Of a stretch of 64,000 nucleotides of DNA, positions 37,054 through 47,500 are shown piece after piece. The notes under the pieces are model-generated. The model saw nothing but the letters and a program-made list of their open reading frames with translations, was not told where the DNA came from and searched no databases. The position numbers and the translations under genes were made by a program. The stretch covers positions 2,666,001 through 2,730,000 of the forward strand of contig CAVSKO010000003.1 in assembly GCA_963728545.1 (NCBI GenBank), in the 5' to 3' direction. The stretch is from DASUNP01 sp963728545 (GTDB lineage: Bacteria > Acidobacteriota > Blastocatellia > UBA7656). How positions within the stretch are numbered: the first letter of the stretch is position 1; every line of letters begins with the position of its first letter.

Positions 37054-38001
37054 TCAACGCATAAAGCTAAAACGTGATGACAACAACGCCGCTCGCTTAA
37101 ACACCTTTCGGATCAGGCGTGGCGCGACCCGGCGCGTAAAGGCTCGCGGGTGATGGCGTAGAAGCGCCTGTGATCCGGATAGCGCGTTGCGCCATTCGCG
37201 CAGCCCGAGACTGCTTTTCACCTGCCTGATCAAACCGCCGGCGCAGTAGTCTTGCCAGAACCTGATTCCCTCTCTGTAAGCGCGTTCAAGCTCTTTATCT
37301 CCTCGCACAAACTCCCACTGCGAGCGGAGAACTGATAAGGAGCTTCTCATCATCAATTCATAATCTCTGCTCATGTTGCCGCCGTGCTGGCGGTACTCTG
37401 CCACTAGATGGTGGTGGCAATGGACCTGGAAGTTCCTGGCAATCCGCAGGTACAGGTCATAGTCCTCACACGCCCGCCTCGAAGTATCAAAGCCTTTGAC
37501 GATTTCCAAAACAGTGCGGCGATACACGACCGTCGCATGCATACCTATGTAGTTGCCGCGCAACAGAGCGCTGTAATGATCGCTTTCCGCACAAGCGGAA
37601 GCCCGATGCGGTATGGTTATGCCCTCCGCATTGATAAGGCTGTAATGACCGGAGACGAAAGCACAATCGGGGCGAGAGTCTAGCGTGTCTGCTCCTACTC
37701 TCAACGCACCCGCCGCTAGCCTGTCGTCCGCATCCAAAAATACTACGTACTCTCCTCTGCTCCCCTCCAGCCCTCGGTTCCGCGCTCCCGCTAGCCCTCG
37801 GTTTGCCTGCCTCTCGCATACTACGCGCGGGTATCTCCCGGCCACCTCTGCCGTTTCATCTGTGGACCCGTCGTCTACTACTATCACCTCCAGCCTGGCG
37901 TAGTTTTGATCGAGCGCGCTTCTGATAGCCTCGCCCAGAAAATCGGCCTGGTTGTAGCAAGGTATGATCACCGAGATAAGACGAGCTTCTGATACCGTCA
38001 T
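37054..38001 (-). CDS. GT2 glycosyltransferase
   Basis: 315 residues. GT-A domain: LISVIIPCYNQADFLGEAI, VVDDGSTDETAEVAG and metal site VFLDADDRLAAGA. The C-terminal half (RRACEDYDLYLRIARNFQVH; EYRQHGGNMSRD) differs from that of the gene at 31636, although the N-terminal halves are nearly the same at DNA level (repeat A). Its ATG overlaps the stop of the ABC ATPase gene by 4 bases. It probably adds a distinct residue to the same polymer. Confidence 0.93.
   Translation of the reverse strand: MTVSEARLISVIIPCYNQADFLGEAIRSALDQNYARLEVIVVDDGSTDETAEVAGRYPRVVCERQANRGLAGARNRGLEGSRGEYVVFLDADDRLAAGALRVGADTLDSRPDCAFVSGHYSLINAEGITIPHRASACAESDHYSALLRGNYIGMHATVVYRRTVLEIVKGFDTSRRACEDYDLYLRIARNFQVHCHHHLVAEYRQHGGNMSRDYELMMRSSLSVLRSQWEFVRGDKELERAYREGIRFWQDYCAGGLIRQVKSSLGLREWRNALSGSQALLRHHPRAFTRRVAPRLIRKVFKRAALLSSRFSFMR
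37673..37965. repeat. GT2 5'-end repeat A, copy 2
   Basis: Direct repeat of 32243-32535 with two mismatches by eye, 5.4 kb away. See that entry. Confidence 0.88.
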
Positions 38002-39305
38002 AGGCTTTCTCTCTCAACCGGCTCATGAACGTTGATCTCATTGCCGCTCACCCTTCCGAGACCTGCCACAGTCGTCACCGGCTTTTGCAATGTGGGCGAT
38101 GACGCATCAAAACCCGAATCCACGCGCCATTCGTGAGCCATGTAGAAATCTCCGAGGACCGACTTGCCCGGGTCTACTCGAAACGTTGCACATCGGCACT
38201 GCCAATTGATCTCCGAAGAAGCTCCGCGCTTTTTAATTACCGAATCGACATGGTAAACGCCCGGCTGCAACCCTAGATTCGGACAGAAGAATTCAACAGC
38301 CCCCACTCCCTTATCCAGGTCCAGGCGCGCGCCGTCGGAATTTGTAGATAATTGCGAATGATACTTGCCCTCGGCTGAGTAAAAGAAGACCTCAAAGACA
38401 ACGTCGCTTATGTCATCGCGAGCGCTGTACTGGATGCGCGCAGAGAGCGGTTCGCCGGTGCGAAAGACATTCGTCTGGCGGCCATAGTCATCAAAGAGCG
38501 CGAAACCGGTGACATCAACCTCTTTTTCCGGCCCCGTAGCGTTTGTGGTTTGTCGCTCGAAGGAATCACGCTCACAACCTTGCTGATACAGCGATATCAC
38601 GTCGCGCGGCGGTCCATCAGCCGCGACCCTCCCCCGGCTCAACAGCAATACTCGATTGCACAAAAGCTCAACCGAGGTCAGATCGTGCGATATGAAAACT
38701 ATAGTAGTGCCGCTTTGCTTAAGCTCACTTATACGTTTGATGCACTTGGCCTGGAAGGAGGCATCGCCGACGGCCAGCACCTCGTCGAGCAAGAGTATGT
38801 CAGGGTGCAGGTGCGCGGCTATGGAAAATCCTAGCCGGACATACATCCCCGAAGAGTATCGTTTTACAGGAGTGTCGATGAATTGGGGGACTTCCGCAAA
38901 ATCGATTATGCTTTCAAGCTTCTCGGCGATCTCGCGGCGGCGCATCCCCAATATCGAGCCGCTGAGGAAAACATTTTCGCGGCCCGTAAGCTCCGGGTGA
39001 AAACCCGAGCCTACCTCGATGAGCGCCGAGAGACGGCCTCGGATTCCGATCTCACCGGAGGTAGGCGTAGTGATGTTTGAAAGCAGTTTTAAGATCGTAC
39101 TCTTTCCTGCCCCGTTAGGCCCTATTATCCCGAGCGCCTCGCTTCGCTTGACCTCAAAGCTCACATCTCGCAATGCCCAGAACTGCTCCGAGCGCCGCCG
39201 AAGACTCTTAACCCTGCTTATGAACGAACGCGGCAAATCGTTCCGGTCCTGTTCACGACGGATTAGATACTTTTTACTGACCCGGTCAAACCTGATGTCG
39301 ATCAT
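37998..39305 (-). CDS. wzt: Wzt-type polysaccharide ABC transporter ATPase with C-terminal binding domain
   Basis: 435 residues. The nucleotide-binding domain (residues 1-245) has Walker A GPNGAGKSTILK, the shortened signature YSSGMYVRLGFSIAAHL typical of polysaccharide and teichoic-acid exporters, and Walker B ILLLDEVLAVGD. Residues 265-410 form a beta-sandwich like the Wzt C-terminal domain (EVDVTGFALFDDYGRQTNVF; PNLGLQPGVYHVDSVI), which in O-antigen systems recognises the methylated or phosphorylated chain end. The methyltransferase and kinase-like genes nearby suit that mechanism. It pairs with the permease 18 bases upstream. Confidence 0.93.
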   Translation of the reverse strand: MIDIRFDRVSKKYLIRREQDRNDLPRSFISRVKSLRRRSEQFWALRDVSFEVKRSEALGIIGPNGAGKSTILKLLSNITTPTSGEIGIRGRLSALIEVGSGFHPELTGRENVFLSGSILGMRRREIAEKLESIIDFAEVPQFIDTPVKRYSSGMYVRLGFSIAAHLHPDILLLDEVLAVGDASFQAKCIKRISELKQSGTTIVFISHDLTSVELLCNRVLLLSRGRVAADGPPRDVISLYQQGCERDSFERQTTNATGPEKEVDVTGFALFDDYGRQTNVFRTGEPLSARIQYSARDDISDVVFEVFFYSAEGKYHSQLSTNSDGARLDLDKGVGAVEFFCPNLGLQPGVYHVDSVIKKRGASSEINWQCRCATFRVDPGKSVLGDFYMAHEWRVDSGFDASSPTLQKPVTTVAGLGRVSGNEINVHEPVERESL

Positions 39306-39323
39306 AAGTTATATAAGGCGGCT

Positions 39324-40211
39324 TCAGATCATGTCGGCCATTGTTGCCTCTACCCGCTTGAACCTCGCGTAGCCTGCTATGAGTAACAGAACCGAGATTG
39401 CCGCAGAGATTCCCAATGAGAAAAAATCGGGTGGAGTATCGTAAAGAACCACACGGCGAAAGTTTTCAATTAGACCGGCCACGGGGTTCAATGAATAAAG
39501 AGCGCGTAAACCCTCCGGCACGGCGCTGAGCGGGTAGACGACCGGGGTAGCGAACATCCAGACCTGTAGCAACAACGGCATCCCGATGCCTATATCCCGA
39601 AAGCGCACTTGCATCGCCGAGAGCAGAAAAGACGCGGCGGTCGCCAATAAAGCCAGTAAAAAGATGATCGGCAGCGCGTAAAGATAATTCAACGTCAACG
39701 GCACTTTATAATATGTAATTAACGCCACTAAAATACTCGACCCGATCACGAAATCGAAGAGCGCGGCGACAACGTAGGTGAGGGGCAGGATCTCGCGCGG
39801 AAACGAGACCTTTGTTATAAGCTGCGAGTTATTGACCAGAGAGTTAGTTCCGTTCAACAGCGCGGTCGAGAAGAACGTCCAGGGCAGCAGCGCCGTGTAG
39901 GCGAATACCGGATAAGCAGCGCCTTCGCTCGGCATTCTTACGATGACAGAAAAGATCAGAGTAAATATCAGCATTATCGCGAGCGGCTGCACTATTGCCC
40001 ACAGAATGCCGAGGGCGGTCTGCTTGTACCGCACACGTATGCGGTGGAGGCTCAGCGTGTAGAACAGGTCTCTGTATTGCCAGAGTTTAATAAGATTTCC
40101 GACAAGGTCCAATCGCGCGAGCGAAGGCGCGCGTATGATAGTCTCGCTGCGAGCTTCAAAGCTCGGCGGCGAAGTGACAGCCTCGGAGCCTGGCGTATAA
40201 TAGGTACCCAT
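39324..40211 (-). CDS. wzm: Wzm-type polysaccharide ABC transporter permease
   Basis: 295 residues of the ABC-2 family. A cytoplasmic N-terminal arm is followed by the amphipathic signature (HRIRVRYKQTALGILWAIVQ) and six hydrophobic helices (for example LAIMLIFTLIFSVIV and FDFVIGSSILVALITYY). It exports lipid-linked surface polysaccharide, or teichoic-acid-like chains, through the inner membrane with the ATPase at 37998. It is separated from that gene by 18 bases and from the first glycosyltransferase by 76 bases. Pairing is firm; the exported polymer is unknown. Confidence 0.93.
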   Translation of the reverse strand: MGTYYTPGSEAVTSPPSFEARSETIIRAPSLARLDLVGNLIKLWQYRDLFYTLSLHRIRVRYKQTALGILWAIVQPLAIMLIFTLIFSVIVRMPSEGAAYPVFAYTALLPWTFFSTALLNGTNSLVNNSQLITKVSFPREILPLTYVVAALFDFVIGSSILVALITYYKVPLTLNYLYALPIIFLLALLATAASFLLSAMQVRFRDIGIGMPLLLQVWMFATPVVYPLSAVPEGLRALYSLNPVAGLIENFRRVVLYDTPPDFFSLGISAAISVLLLIAGYARFKRVEATMADMI

Positions 40212-40287
40212 TTTTATGAATCACCTCCGGGCGATTCCAACTGTTTGAAAACCATGGCGACTCCCACAGCCGAGCCGCCGGATCGGG

Positions 40288-41226
40288 TCAGTATGCAGAC
40301 CTATAGAAATGCTTTCCATAGAAGAAGCCTGCAAGGTCCCATAAAGCAAGTTCATCCGAAAACGTCTGTGCAGGGTTCGGCCTCAAAGCGATTAAGGCGC
40401 GGGCTATCCTCAAAGCCCCACGCGCGGCCTGCCCGTAAAGCCACCTTGGAACGCCCGCCCAACGAGCCGCTTGCGCGGGGCGCTCCCGGTCTATGACCGC
40501 GCGCGAGACGCCGCGCCAGAAGCACCACCGCCGAAAGTAATGCCTGGTTAAGCGCTCGGGCGGAATGTAGTGATAGATGATCAGGTTCGGTATATAGAGG
40601 CCCCTGGCGCCCGCCGCAAGCAGGCGCTGGTACATGTCTTCGTCCTCACCGGCAAGCAGTCGCTTGCCCGTTCGGCTTATCGAAGTCTTATAAAGGCCGA
40701 CCTTATCGAGTATCGCACGAGTAAGCACGGCGTTGCCGCCCATCAACATGCCCGGATACTTATCATCATAGGCAACAACATTCGCGCCTCCATCGATCCA
40801 GCCGATTACTCCAAGATAATTCATCGGCAACCAGGTCGGAGGCTTTGCCCCCCATCGGGGCTTGTAGGGGCCGCCTATAAAGTCTATCTCCCCCGTCGAG
40901 AAGGCATGATAGATATTTGAGTACCACTGGCTATCGATCTCTTCATCATCATCTATCATTCCGACCAGCTCGCCCGTCGTCGAGCATATACCTCGGTTGA
41001 GCGCGGAGGACCTCCCCTGTTCGGCTTCAAATAGATAGTGAAGGCGACCATTGAACCTTTTCATGTCCTCTTCAACAACTTTTCGGGTCTGGTCCTTTGA
41101 GTTGTTATCAACTACGGTGACTCGCACTTCGAGTCCCGAAGGCACATCGGCCTCAAGCAAGCTGTTGAGAGTTCTTTTGAGCATGGCGTGGCGATTAAAA
41201 GTCGGGATGATGACATCTAATTGCAT
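40288..41226 (-). CDS. GT2 glycosyltransferase, first gene of the polysaccharide operon
   Basis: 312 residues. GT-A motifs: LDVIIPTFNRHAMLKRTLNS, VTVVDNNSKDQTRKVV and metal site GMIDDDEEID. The rest resembles the genes at 34968, 36019 and 61329 (FRRWCFWRGVSRAVI near residue 240). Being 5'-most, it lies next to the 678-base intergenic region where the operon promoter must be. The encoded enzyme is cytoplasmic or membrane-peripheral; donor unknown. The gene at 61329 in the NRPS operon is its nearest relative in the window by motif spacing. Confidence 0.92.
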   Translation of the reverse strand: MQLDVIIPTFNRHAMLKRTLNSLLEADVPSGLEVRVTVVDNNSKDQTRKVVEEDMKRFNGRLHYLFEAEQGRSSALNRGICSTTGELVGMIDDDEEIDSQWYSNIYHAFSTGEIDFIGGPYKPRWGAKPPTWLPMNYLGVIGWIDGGANVVAYDDKYPGMLMGGNAVLTRAILDKVGLYKTSISRTGKRLLAGEDEDMYQRLLAAGARGLYIPNLIIYHYIPPERLTRHYFRRWCFWRGVSRAVIDRERPAQAARWAGVPRWLYGQAARGALRIARALIALRPNPAQTFSDELALWDLAGFFYGKHFYRSAY

Positions 41227-41904
41227 AACACGTTTACAAAGCCTTTGTTAGCGTTCGGCCCTATACAAAATCTATCCGCCAATTCCCTTGATTCGGATAT
41301 GTTTTCTTCATAATAATTCGTCTACAGGCAATTCAGCATAGATCTACTACTATTTCGATACTCTTAATTAGGCGGGGTCTGCAAAATCCGCTTATTATAG
41401 AAAACAAGCCGGATATTGTTGCAAAAAGATTGCAAAAAAACTAAATTCTTGACCCCTTCTATAGTGCGTGATATAAAGCATCTTCCCAAAACAATAGGGT
41501 TGACAGGGTTAAAGAGTTTATTGACAGAGATGACGTGCGGGATGCTCTCGGGTGGAGAGCCTCCTGGCTATTCTGGTGCTCCCTCACAGTGACTATCCTC
41601 TGGCCCCTGAAAAAGAATAAGCGCTCGATGGTAAGTGTGCGCCCCAGCACCCTACCAGAACGACTAAAGGTCTGGCCGATAGATTGATAGAGCCTACCTG
41701 GTCCAAAGGCGCATCGCCCCTCAGGCTTGATAAGCAGTATCCAAAATCAAGGCCCTGAATAGTTAGATGATGTAGTGCAGGCAAGCTGTTCGCGCTCGAC
41801 CTCACCACACGCGGATACTGCTGTTTTAACAATTATTCGCAAGAGGGAAATGTACCGGGACCGGTGGTCAATCAACGACTATCCTGGCCGGGCGTTGGAG
41901 GCTC
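41227..41904. other. Divergent intergenic region between polysaccharide operon and secreted nuclease gene
   Basis: 678 bases with no recognised gene. The left part (41270-41450) is AT-rich with A-tracts (ttgcaaaaagattgcaaaa) and should contain the leftward promoter. The right end has a good ribosome-binding site (ttggagg) for ATG 41905. No riboswitch or known operon-suppression element (JUMPstart/ops) was recognised. Confidence 0.5.
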
Positions 41905-44514
41905 ATGGAGAGATTTACAAAAAGGATTAATCTGAGAGTATTGGCTTTAATCGTTCTTCTAACATCGTCATTTCTGGCGATTACAGCCGCACAGACGGGC
42001 GCAACAAACATAGTGCTGTATGCGTCGGAAGCGACGAGAGTAGGCAACTGGCAAGTGGTGTCAGATGCGACAGCAGCAGGAGGGGCGCGCTTGCATAACC
42101 CCGACCAGGGGGCGGCAAAACGGACCACCGCGCTTGCAAACCCGACCGATTACTTCGAGATGACGTTCAACGCGCAGGCCAACACAGCCTACCGCTTGTG
42201 GATCAGAGGCAAAGCCCAAAACGACTACTGGAGCAACGACTCTGTCTTCGTGCAGTTTTCAGGAAGCGTCACAAGCAGCCAGGTAGCGACCTACAGGATA
42301 GGGACTACGTCTGCAACAGAGATGAACCTTGAAGACTGCTCCGGGTGCGGGATACAAGGATGGGGGTGGCAAGACAACGGCTGGGGAGTGGGCGTGATGG
42401 GACCCCAGATATATTTTCAGACAACAGGGTCACAGACTATTCGGGTGCAGGTGCGTGAAGACGGATTATCGATAGACCAGATAGTGTTGTCGCCGACTAC
42501 ATACTTAAGCAGCTCGCCGGGCGCGTTGAAGAATGACACCACGATTCTTCCGAAGAGCAGCCCACCGCCGCCACCGCCGCCCAGCAATCAGCCGCCGCAG
42601 GTGACTATCACCGCGTCGTCGATATTGGGCATCGCGCCGCTGGCAGTCAACTTTACTTCCAATGCTTCCGACCCCGACGGCTTCATCGCCTCTTACAGTT
42701 GGACCTTCGGCGACGGCAACACATCCTCGCAGTCGCAGCCGTCGAACATCTACCTGGGGGCCGGGACTTATACGGCCAGGCTGACGGTCACTGACAATCA
42801 GGGCGCGACCGCAAGCGCGACCAAAGTTATTACCGTTAATTCAGCTCCACCGCCACCGCCGCCTCCTTCAAACCCATCCAACATTGTCATCTGGGCTTCG
42901 GACATTCCTATCAGCCAGACTGCGGGCAACTGGACGAGGGTCTTTGAAAGCACCGCCGCCGGACAGACAGCCTTGCGCAACCCGGATAATGGAGGGGCAA
43001 AATTAAGCGCGCCTCTTGCTAATCCTACAAATTATTTCGAAATGACGTTTAACGCCGTCGCGGGCGCGCCATACCATCTGTGGATAAGAGGCAAAGCCCA
43101 AAACGACTACTGGAGCAATGACTCTGTCTTCGTGCAGTTTTCGGGCAGTGTCAATGCAGCCGGGAGCACACTCTACCGCATTGGCACAACCTCGGCGATG
43201 GAGATGAACCTGGAAGACTGCTCCGGGTGCGGGCTGAGCGGATGGGGTTGGCAGGATAACGGCTGGGGCGTGGGCGTGAGGGGGCCTCAAGTCTATTTTC
43301 AAGCTACGGGACAACAGACGCTGCGGGTGCAAGTGCGCGAAGACGGTTTATCGATAGACCAGATAGTGTTGTCACCTACGACGTATTTAACTAACTCACC
43401 GGGCGCGTTGAAGAATGACACCACCATACTCCCCAGCACGATAGGTAGCCCGCCGCCGCCGCCCAGCAATCAGCCGCCGCAGGTGACTATCACCGCGCAG
43501 CCGACATCGGGCATCGCGCCGCTGGCGGTCAATTTCTCTTCCTCCGCTTCCGACCCCGACGGCTTCATCGCCTCTTACAGTTGGACCTTCGGCGACGGCA
43601 ACACATCGTCCCAGTCGCAGCCGTCGAACATCTACCTGGGGGCCGGGACTTATACGGCCAGGCTGACGGTCACTGACAACCTCGGCGCCACCGCGACGGT
43701 GACGACCGTCATTACCGTCAACCCGCCTGCGCCGCCGCCGAGCGGCGGACAGCTAAAGGTGATGACCTGGAACGTCGCATTCGGCAAAGGGACTGACAAC
43801 ATCTTTAACCCGGATCGCACGGCCACCTACATCGCCAATATGAACCCTGATCTTGTGGCGATGTGTGAAGTGCCGCTCGCCCTTGCGCCTACTTTGAGAG
43901 ACTTGGTCGCGCAGAAGACGGGACGCGCGTGGTATTACCATCATGCTGTGAAGTACGTCGGCACGGATGAAGGCAATATGATTCTTTCGAAGTACCCGCT
44001 TTCCAGCACTAGCTACATTTTCCTGAGCTATCAGCGGTCAGTGGCGCAGGCGACCGTTACAGTCGGCGGCAGGACTATCAACTTCTTTGCGACGCATCTC
44101 GACCCTGATTCGTCCGGAAGGCGGGCGACACAGGTCAACGAGCTGAAGAGCTTCGCCGCAGGCTACGGCGAATCGCGAATCATCTGCGGCGATTTCAACG
44201 CCGGGCCGGATACTTATGAGATGTCACTGATGCAATCGGGGTATTACGACTCGTGGGTCCAGGCTATGAATATAGCCGCTGCTACGGCGTATCCTGACAA
44301 CCCCGTAGGCATGCACACCAGGACGCGCAGAGGCCGGATCGATGCCATCTGGTATTCCAGCGTGTCATCAACGCTTGTTATTAGAAGCGGCCAGATACCT
44401 GATATTCGCGACCTTAGTAATCCGAATGTAGTAATCGCCCTTGGCACACTCGACGACAGGGGCGTGAGGCCTTCGGATCACAATCTCGCACTGGCTATTT
44501 TTGATTTGAGGTAG
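41905..44514 (+). CDS. Secreted multidomain endonuclease/exonuclease/phosphatase protein
   Basis: 869 residues. Signal peptide (VLALIVLLTSSFLAITAAQ); binding module copy 1 (residues 34-215); proline linker; PKD domain (SDPDGFIASYSWTFGDGN); module copy 2 (326-510); a second, nearly identical PKD domain; then a C-terminal EEP hydrolase (615-869). The hydrolase carries the catalytic set: Asn in VMTWNVAFG, acidic MCEVP, ATHLDPDSSG, ICGDFNAGPD, RGRIDAIWYS and PSDHNLALA. EEP enzymes cleave DNA, sphingomyelin or inositol phosphates by phosphodiester or phosphomonoester hydrolysis; which one applies is not visible. It is secreted to the periplasm or outside. Convergent with 44583, with a strong hairpin between. 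Confidence 0.9.
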   Translation: MERFTKRINLRVLALIVLLTSSFLAITAAQTGATNIVLYASEATRVGNWQVVSDATAAGGARLHNPDQGAAKRTTALANPTDYFEMTFNAQANTAYRLWIRGKAQNDYWSNDSVFVQFSGSVTSSQVATYRIGTTSATEMNLEDCSGCGIQGWGWQDNGWGVGVMGPQIYFQTTGSQTIRVQVREDGLSIDQIVLSPTTYLSSSPGALKNDTTILPKSSPPPPPPPSNQPPQVTITASSILGIAPLAVNFTSNASDPDGFIASYSWTFGDGNTSSQSQPSNIYLGAGTYTARLTVTDNQGATASATKVITVNSAPPPPPPPSNPSNIVIWASDIPISQTAGNWTRVFESTAAGQTALRNPDNGGAKLSAPLANPTNYFEMTFNAVAGAPYHLWIRGKAQNDYWSNDSVFVQFSGSVNAAGSTLYRIGTTSAMEMNLEDCSGCGLSGWGWQDNGWGVGVRGPQVYFQATGQQTLRVQVREDGLSIDQIVLSPTTYLTNSPGALKNDTTILPSTIGSPPPPPSNQPPQVTITAQPTSGIAPLAVNFSSSASDPDGFIASYSWTFGDGNTSSQSQPSNIYLGAGTYTARLTVTDNLGATATVTTVITVNPPAPPPSGGQLKVMTWNVAFGKGTDNIFNPDRTATYIANMNPDLVAMCEVPLALAPTLRDLVAQKTGRAWYYHHAVKYVGTDEGNMILSKYPLSSTSYIFLSYQRSVAQATVTVGGRTINFFATHLDPDSSGRRATQVNELKSFAAGYGESRIICGDFNAGPDTYEMSLMQSGYYDSWVQAMNIAAATAYPDNPVGMHTRTRRGRIDAIWYSSVSSTLVIRSGQIPDIRDLSNPNVVIALGTLDDRGVRPSDHNLALAIFDLR
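42003..42556. repeat. Shared secreted module, copy 1
   Basis: Encodes about 180 residues with hallmark segments VLYASEATRVGNWQVVSDA, NLEDCSGCGIQGWGWQDNGW and REDGLSIDQIVLSPTTYL. Very similar to the copies at 42880, 46614 and 50730. It resembles CBM6/35-like beta-sandwich modules of secreted enzymes; a binding role is inferred. Confidence 0.8.
42880..43438. repeat. Shared secreted module, copy 2
   Basis: More diverged copy within the same gene (VIWASDIPISQTAGNWTRVF; CSGCGLSGWGWQDNGW). Both copies keep the two Cys in CSGC and the REDGLSIDQIVLSP strand. Confidence 0.78.
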
Positions 44515-44521
44515 ACGAAAC

Positions 44522-44568
44522 GAAGAGGCGCTGCCCGTCGGTTATTTGTCGCCGGGCAGCGCCTCTTC
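44522..44568. terminator. Bidirectional terminator hairpin
   Basis: A perfect 16-base inverted repeat (gaagaggcgctgcccg at 44522-44537, complement at 44553-44568) with a 15-base loop lies between the stops of the convergent genes at 44514 and 44583. It is GC-rich, with the arms ending in gaa/ttc runs. It should stop transcription from both sides. Confidence 0.8.
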
Positions 44569-44582
44569 TTCGCAAATCCGGG

Positions 44583-47500
44583 CTACGGTCGGGCCGCTTT
44601 GAAGTTATCGAATATGACAGTGCCCGGCGCGTTAGCCTCAACCTGCCACGTGCCGCCTTTAAGCTCGAACTGGATTGCGCTTAAATTCACAGACGGGCTC
44701 CATTGCTTGCTGAATCTTAGTGTCCAGGCACCGGGCACACCTGCGTTGTCGGGCGCTGTCTCAAAGATGACGCTTCCTGCGCTTGAGTTATGGCGTATGC
44801 GTAAGAACCTGTGACCGGAAGGATCATAAGCCATAGTAAGTAAGGTCCCTTTTACGCCGTTGATCCTCTCCTGAAAGACCAGGCTCCCCGCCTCGACGAA
44901 GATTCTATAGTAATTATCGACGCTGGTGCCCAGAGTGAACATTGCATCGGCGGTCGTGTTTGCCGCACCTGGCTGAACGAATTGCACGTAGCAATACGCG
45001 CCTGTGAAATCATACAGGCTTGCCGACTTGATGCCGTTGTAATGTGACCCGCTTATTCCCTGTCGCAGGGGGCCTATTTCGAAACGCTGATTCCTCTCGA
45101 CGGCAGCGATAGACAAATCCGTAAAGCCGCTGTAAAGATTTCCCGCCACCCACTTCGCGCCGTCGAGTGAATTATCATTGAAGTCATCCGCCAACAATAC
45201 CGTTTCACCGCCTGGCAGCGTGTACGTGAATCCGCCGGTCAACGCGCCGCTGCGGCCATTTGTATTAGTGACCGTCACGTCTACAGTTCCAGCCGCGTGC
45301 GCCGGGGTGATGGCGGTAATAGTTGCGCCGCCCGCCACATTGACGCCGGTCGCCGGCGTTCCGCCTATAATCACCGTTGCTCCGGTCGTAAAGCCGCTCC
45401 CGGTTATGGTTATCGAGGTCCCTCCGGCAGTCGGTCCCGTGTTCGGAGAGACTGAGCTTACAAATGGAGTCGGGCTTGTTGACAGGTCGAAGAACTCTGT
45501 CATATCAGGCGCAGTCGAAGCCGCGGCAGGAGGGTTGTTTAATCCCAGAGCCTGATACAACAGACGGAGCGTGCTCTGGTGCTGGAGGAAGGTCGTCGAC
45601 TGGAACCCTGGCCGTGATCGCGAGCTTATAACGAGTGTCGCTACATGGCCGCCGCCGTTTTGCGTGTCGCTGTTGTTCGATTCATCGAAAGTGATTATCA
45701 GCAATCCGCCCTGCTGGAAGGCCGCGCTCCCGAGCAGCGGGGCGATGTTGGATTGCAGCCAGTTGTCGGCTGCTGCCAGCTTATCCGCATCCGTGCAGGA
45801 AGGCGGCCCTGCGGGGCAATCGTGCGCGTTGTTTTGTTGATTGGGAATGATGTATGAGAAATTGGGCAGTTGATTGTTCGCAAGATCGACGGCGAACTGC
45901 GTGAAGGGCACGAGCTTGTTTAACTGCGCGGGGCTTTCGAGGACATCAGAGAAATACGCGAACGGGTTATGGCGCTTAACATACGGGTATGCATTGTCGC
46001 CCGTGTATCCGACCGAGGGAAGGCTTTCGGCGTACGACTTCCAACTCTTACCGGCAGCCGTCAACTGTCGCACGATGTTGTCAACTGACACCGTGCCAGA
46101 AAAGTTGCTGTCGTTAGTTATGATCTGCCCGGTCGTCAGCATGAAGTAGTTGCCTATTGAAGGCTGAGTGTTGGCGTAGTAATTCATCGCCAACCCGTAC
46201 CTGGAGGCGAGGCTGTTAAGGTAGGGCATTGACGAGCCGTTGATTACGCTTTCAAAGCTGTGATTCTCTTCCACCAGCAAGAAGACGCGGGCAAACTGCG
46301 GCGCAGGGGAAGGAGGCGGAGGAGGGGGTGGAGGCGCCGTGTAAGTGAACCCATTCGTTAGAGTCCCGGTCTGTCCATCTGGATTTGTGACGACTACGTT
46401 AACAGCTCCTGCCGAACGTGGAGGCGTATTGGCTGTTATCTGAGCAGGATTTGTAAGTACTACATTTGTTGCTGCCGTCCCGCCGAACGTCACGCCTGCT
46501 CCCGATTGAAATCCGCTACCCGTGATAGTTACTGCTGTGCCTCCGCTAGTCGGCCCCGTGTTAGGCGTCACCGTGTTTACGATAGGGGGCGGATTGCCTC
46601 CACCTCCTCCGCTCCTCGGCAGTATAGTCGTGTCATTCTTCAACGCACCCGGTGAGTTGGTTAAATACGTCGTTGGCGACAACACTATCTGGTCTATCGA
46701 TAAACCGTCTTCGCGCACTTGCACGCGCAACGTCTGTGGCCCTGTTGTCTGAAAATATATCTGCGGCCCCATCACGCCCACTCCCCAGCCGTTATCTTGC
46801 CAGCCCCACCCCTGTACTCCGCACCCGGAGCAGTCTTCAAGGTTCATCTCTGTTGCAGACGTAGTCCCTATCCTGTAGGTCGCTGCCTGGCTGCTTGTGA
46901 CGCTGCCTGAAAACTGTATAAATACCGAGTCGTTGCCCCAGAAGTCATTCTGGGCCTTGCTTCTGATCCACAGATGGTATGGCGTGTTGGCCTGCGCGCT
47001 GAAGGTCATCTCGAAGTAATCGGTCGGGTTGGCAAGCGCGGTAGTCCGTTTTGCCGCCCCCTGGTCGGGGTTATGTATGCGCGCCCCTCCTGCTGCTGTC
47101 GCATCTGACACCACTTGCCAGTTGCCTACTTTAACCGGCGCTTCCGACGCATACAGGACAATCTCTGCCGCTGATGGAGCGGGCGGGCTTGATGGCAAAA
47201 CTTGCCCCCACCACGTGCCCCAACGGTCGCTGCCTCCCAGCGGGAGAGCGGCGTACTGCTGAATTGTCCAAAAGTCCGTATCGTTTACCGGATCGATCAA
47301 CGCGCCGCTATAGTCGCCCCATTTGTTCCTGGTTCCGCTGTTGATTTTGAAGTAAGGCGCTTCGCCGGTCTTGAGAATGACCGGATCTCTCAATATATTT
47401 GGCGGGTCTGTCGCCAGTCGCATCGAGTAGGTGCCGCTCGCGTACTGCGCCGGAGAGAAGCGCGAATACCCGATCAACACGTCGTTGTTGCGATTGACTG

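Noticed and set aside
41227..41450. Riboswitch or JUMPstart-type element
   Set aside because: No conserved core of a known class could be read; only AT-rich tracts.
41459..41832. Two small minus-strand ORFs in the divergent intergenic region
   Set aside because: No ribosome-binding site, no family resemblance; left as intergenic.
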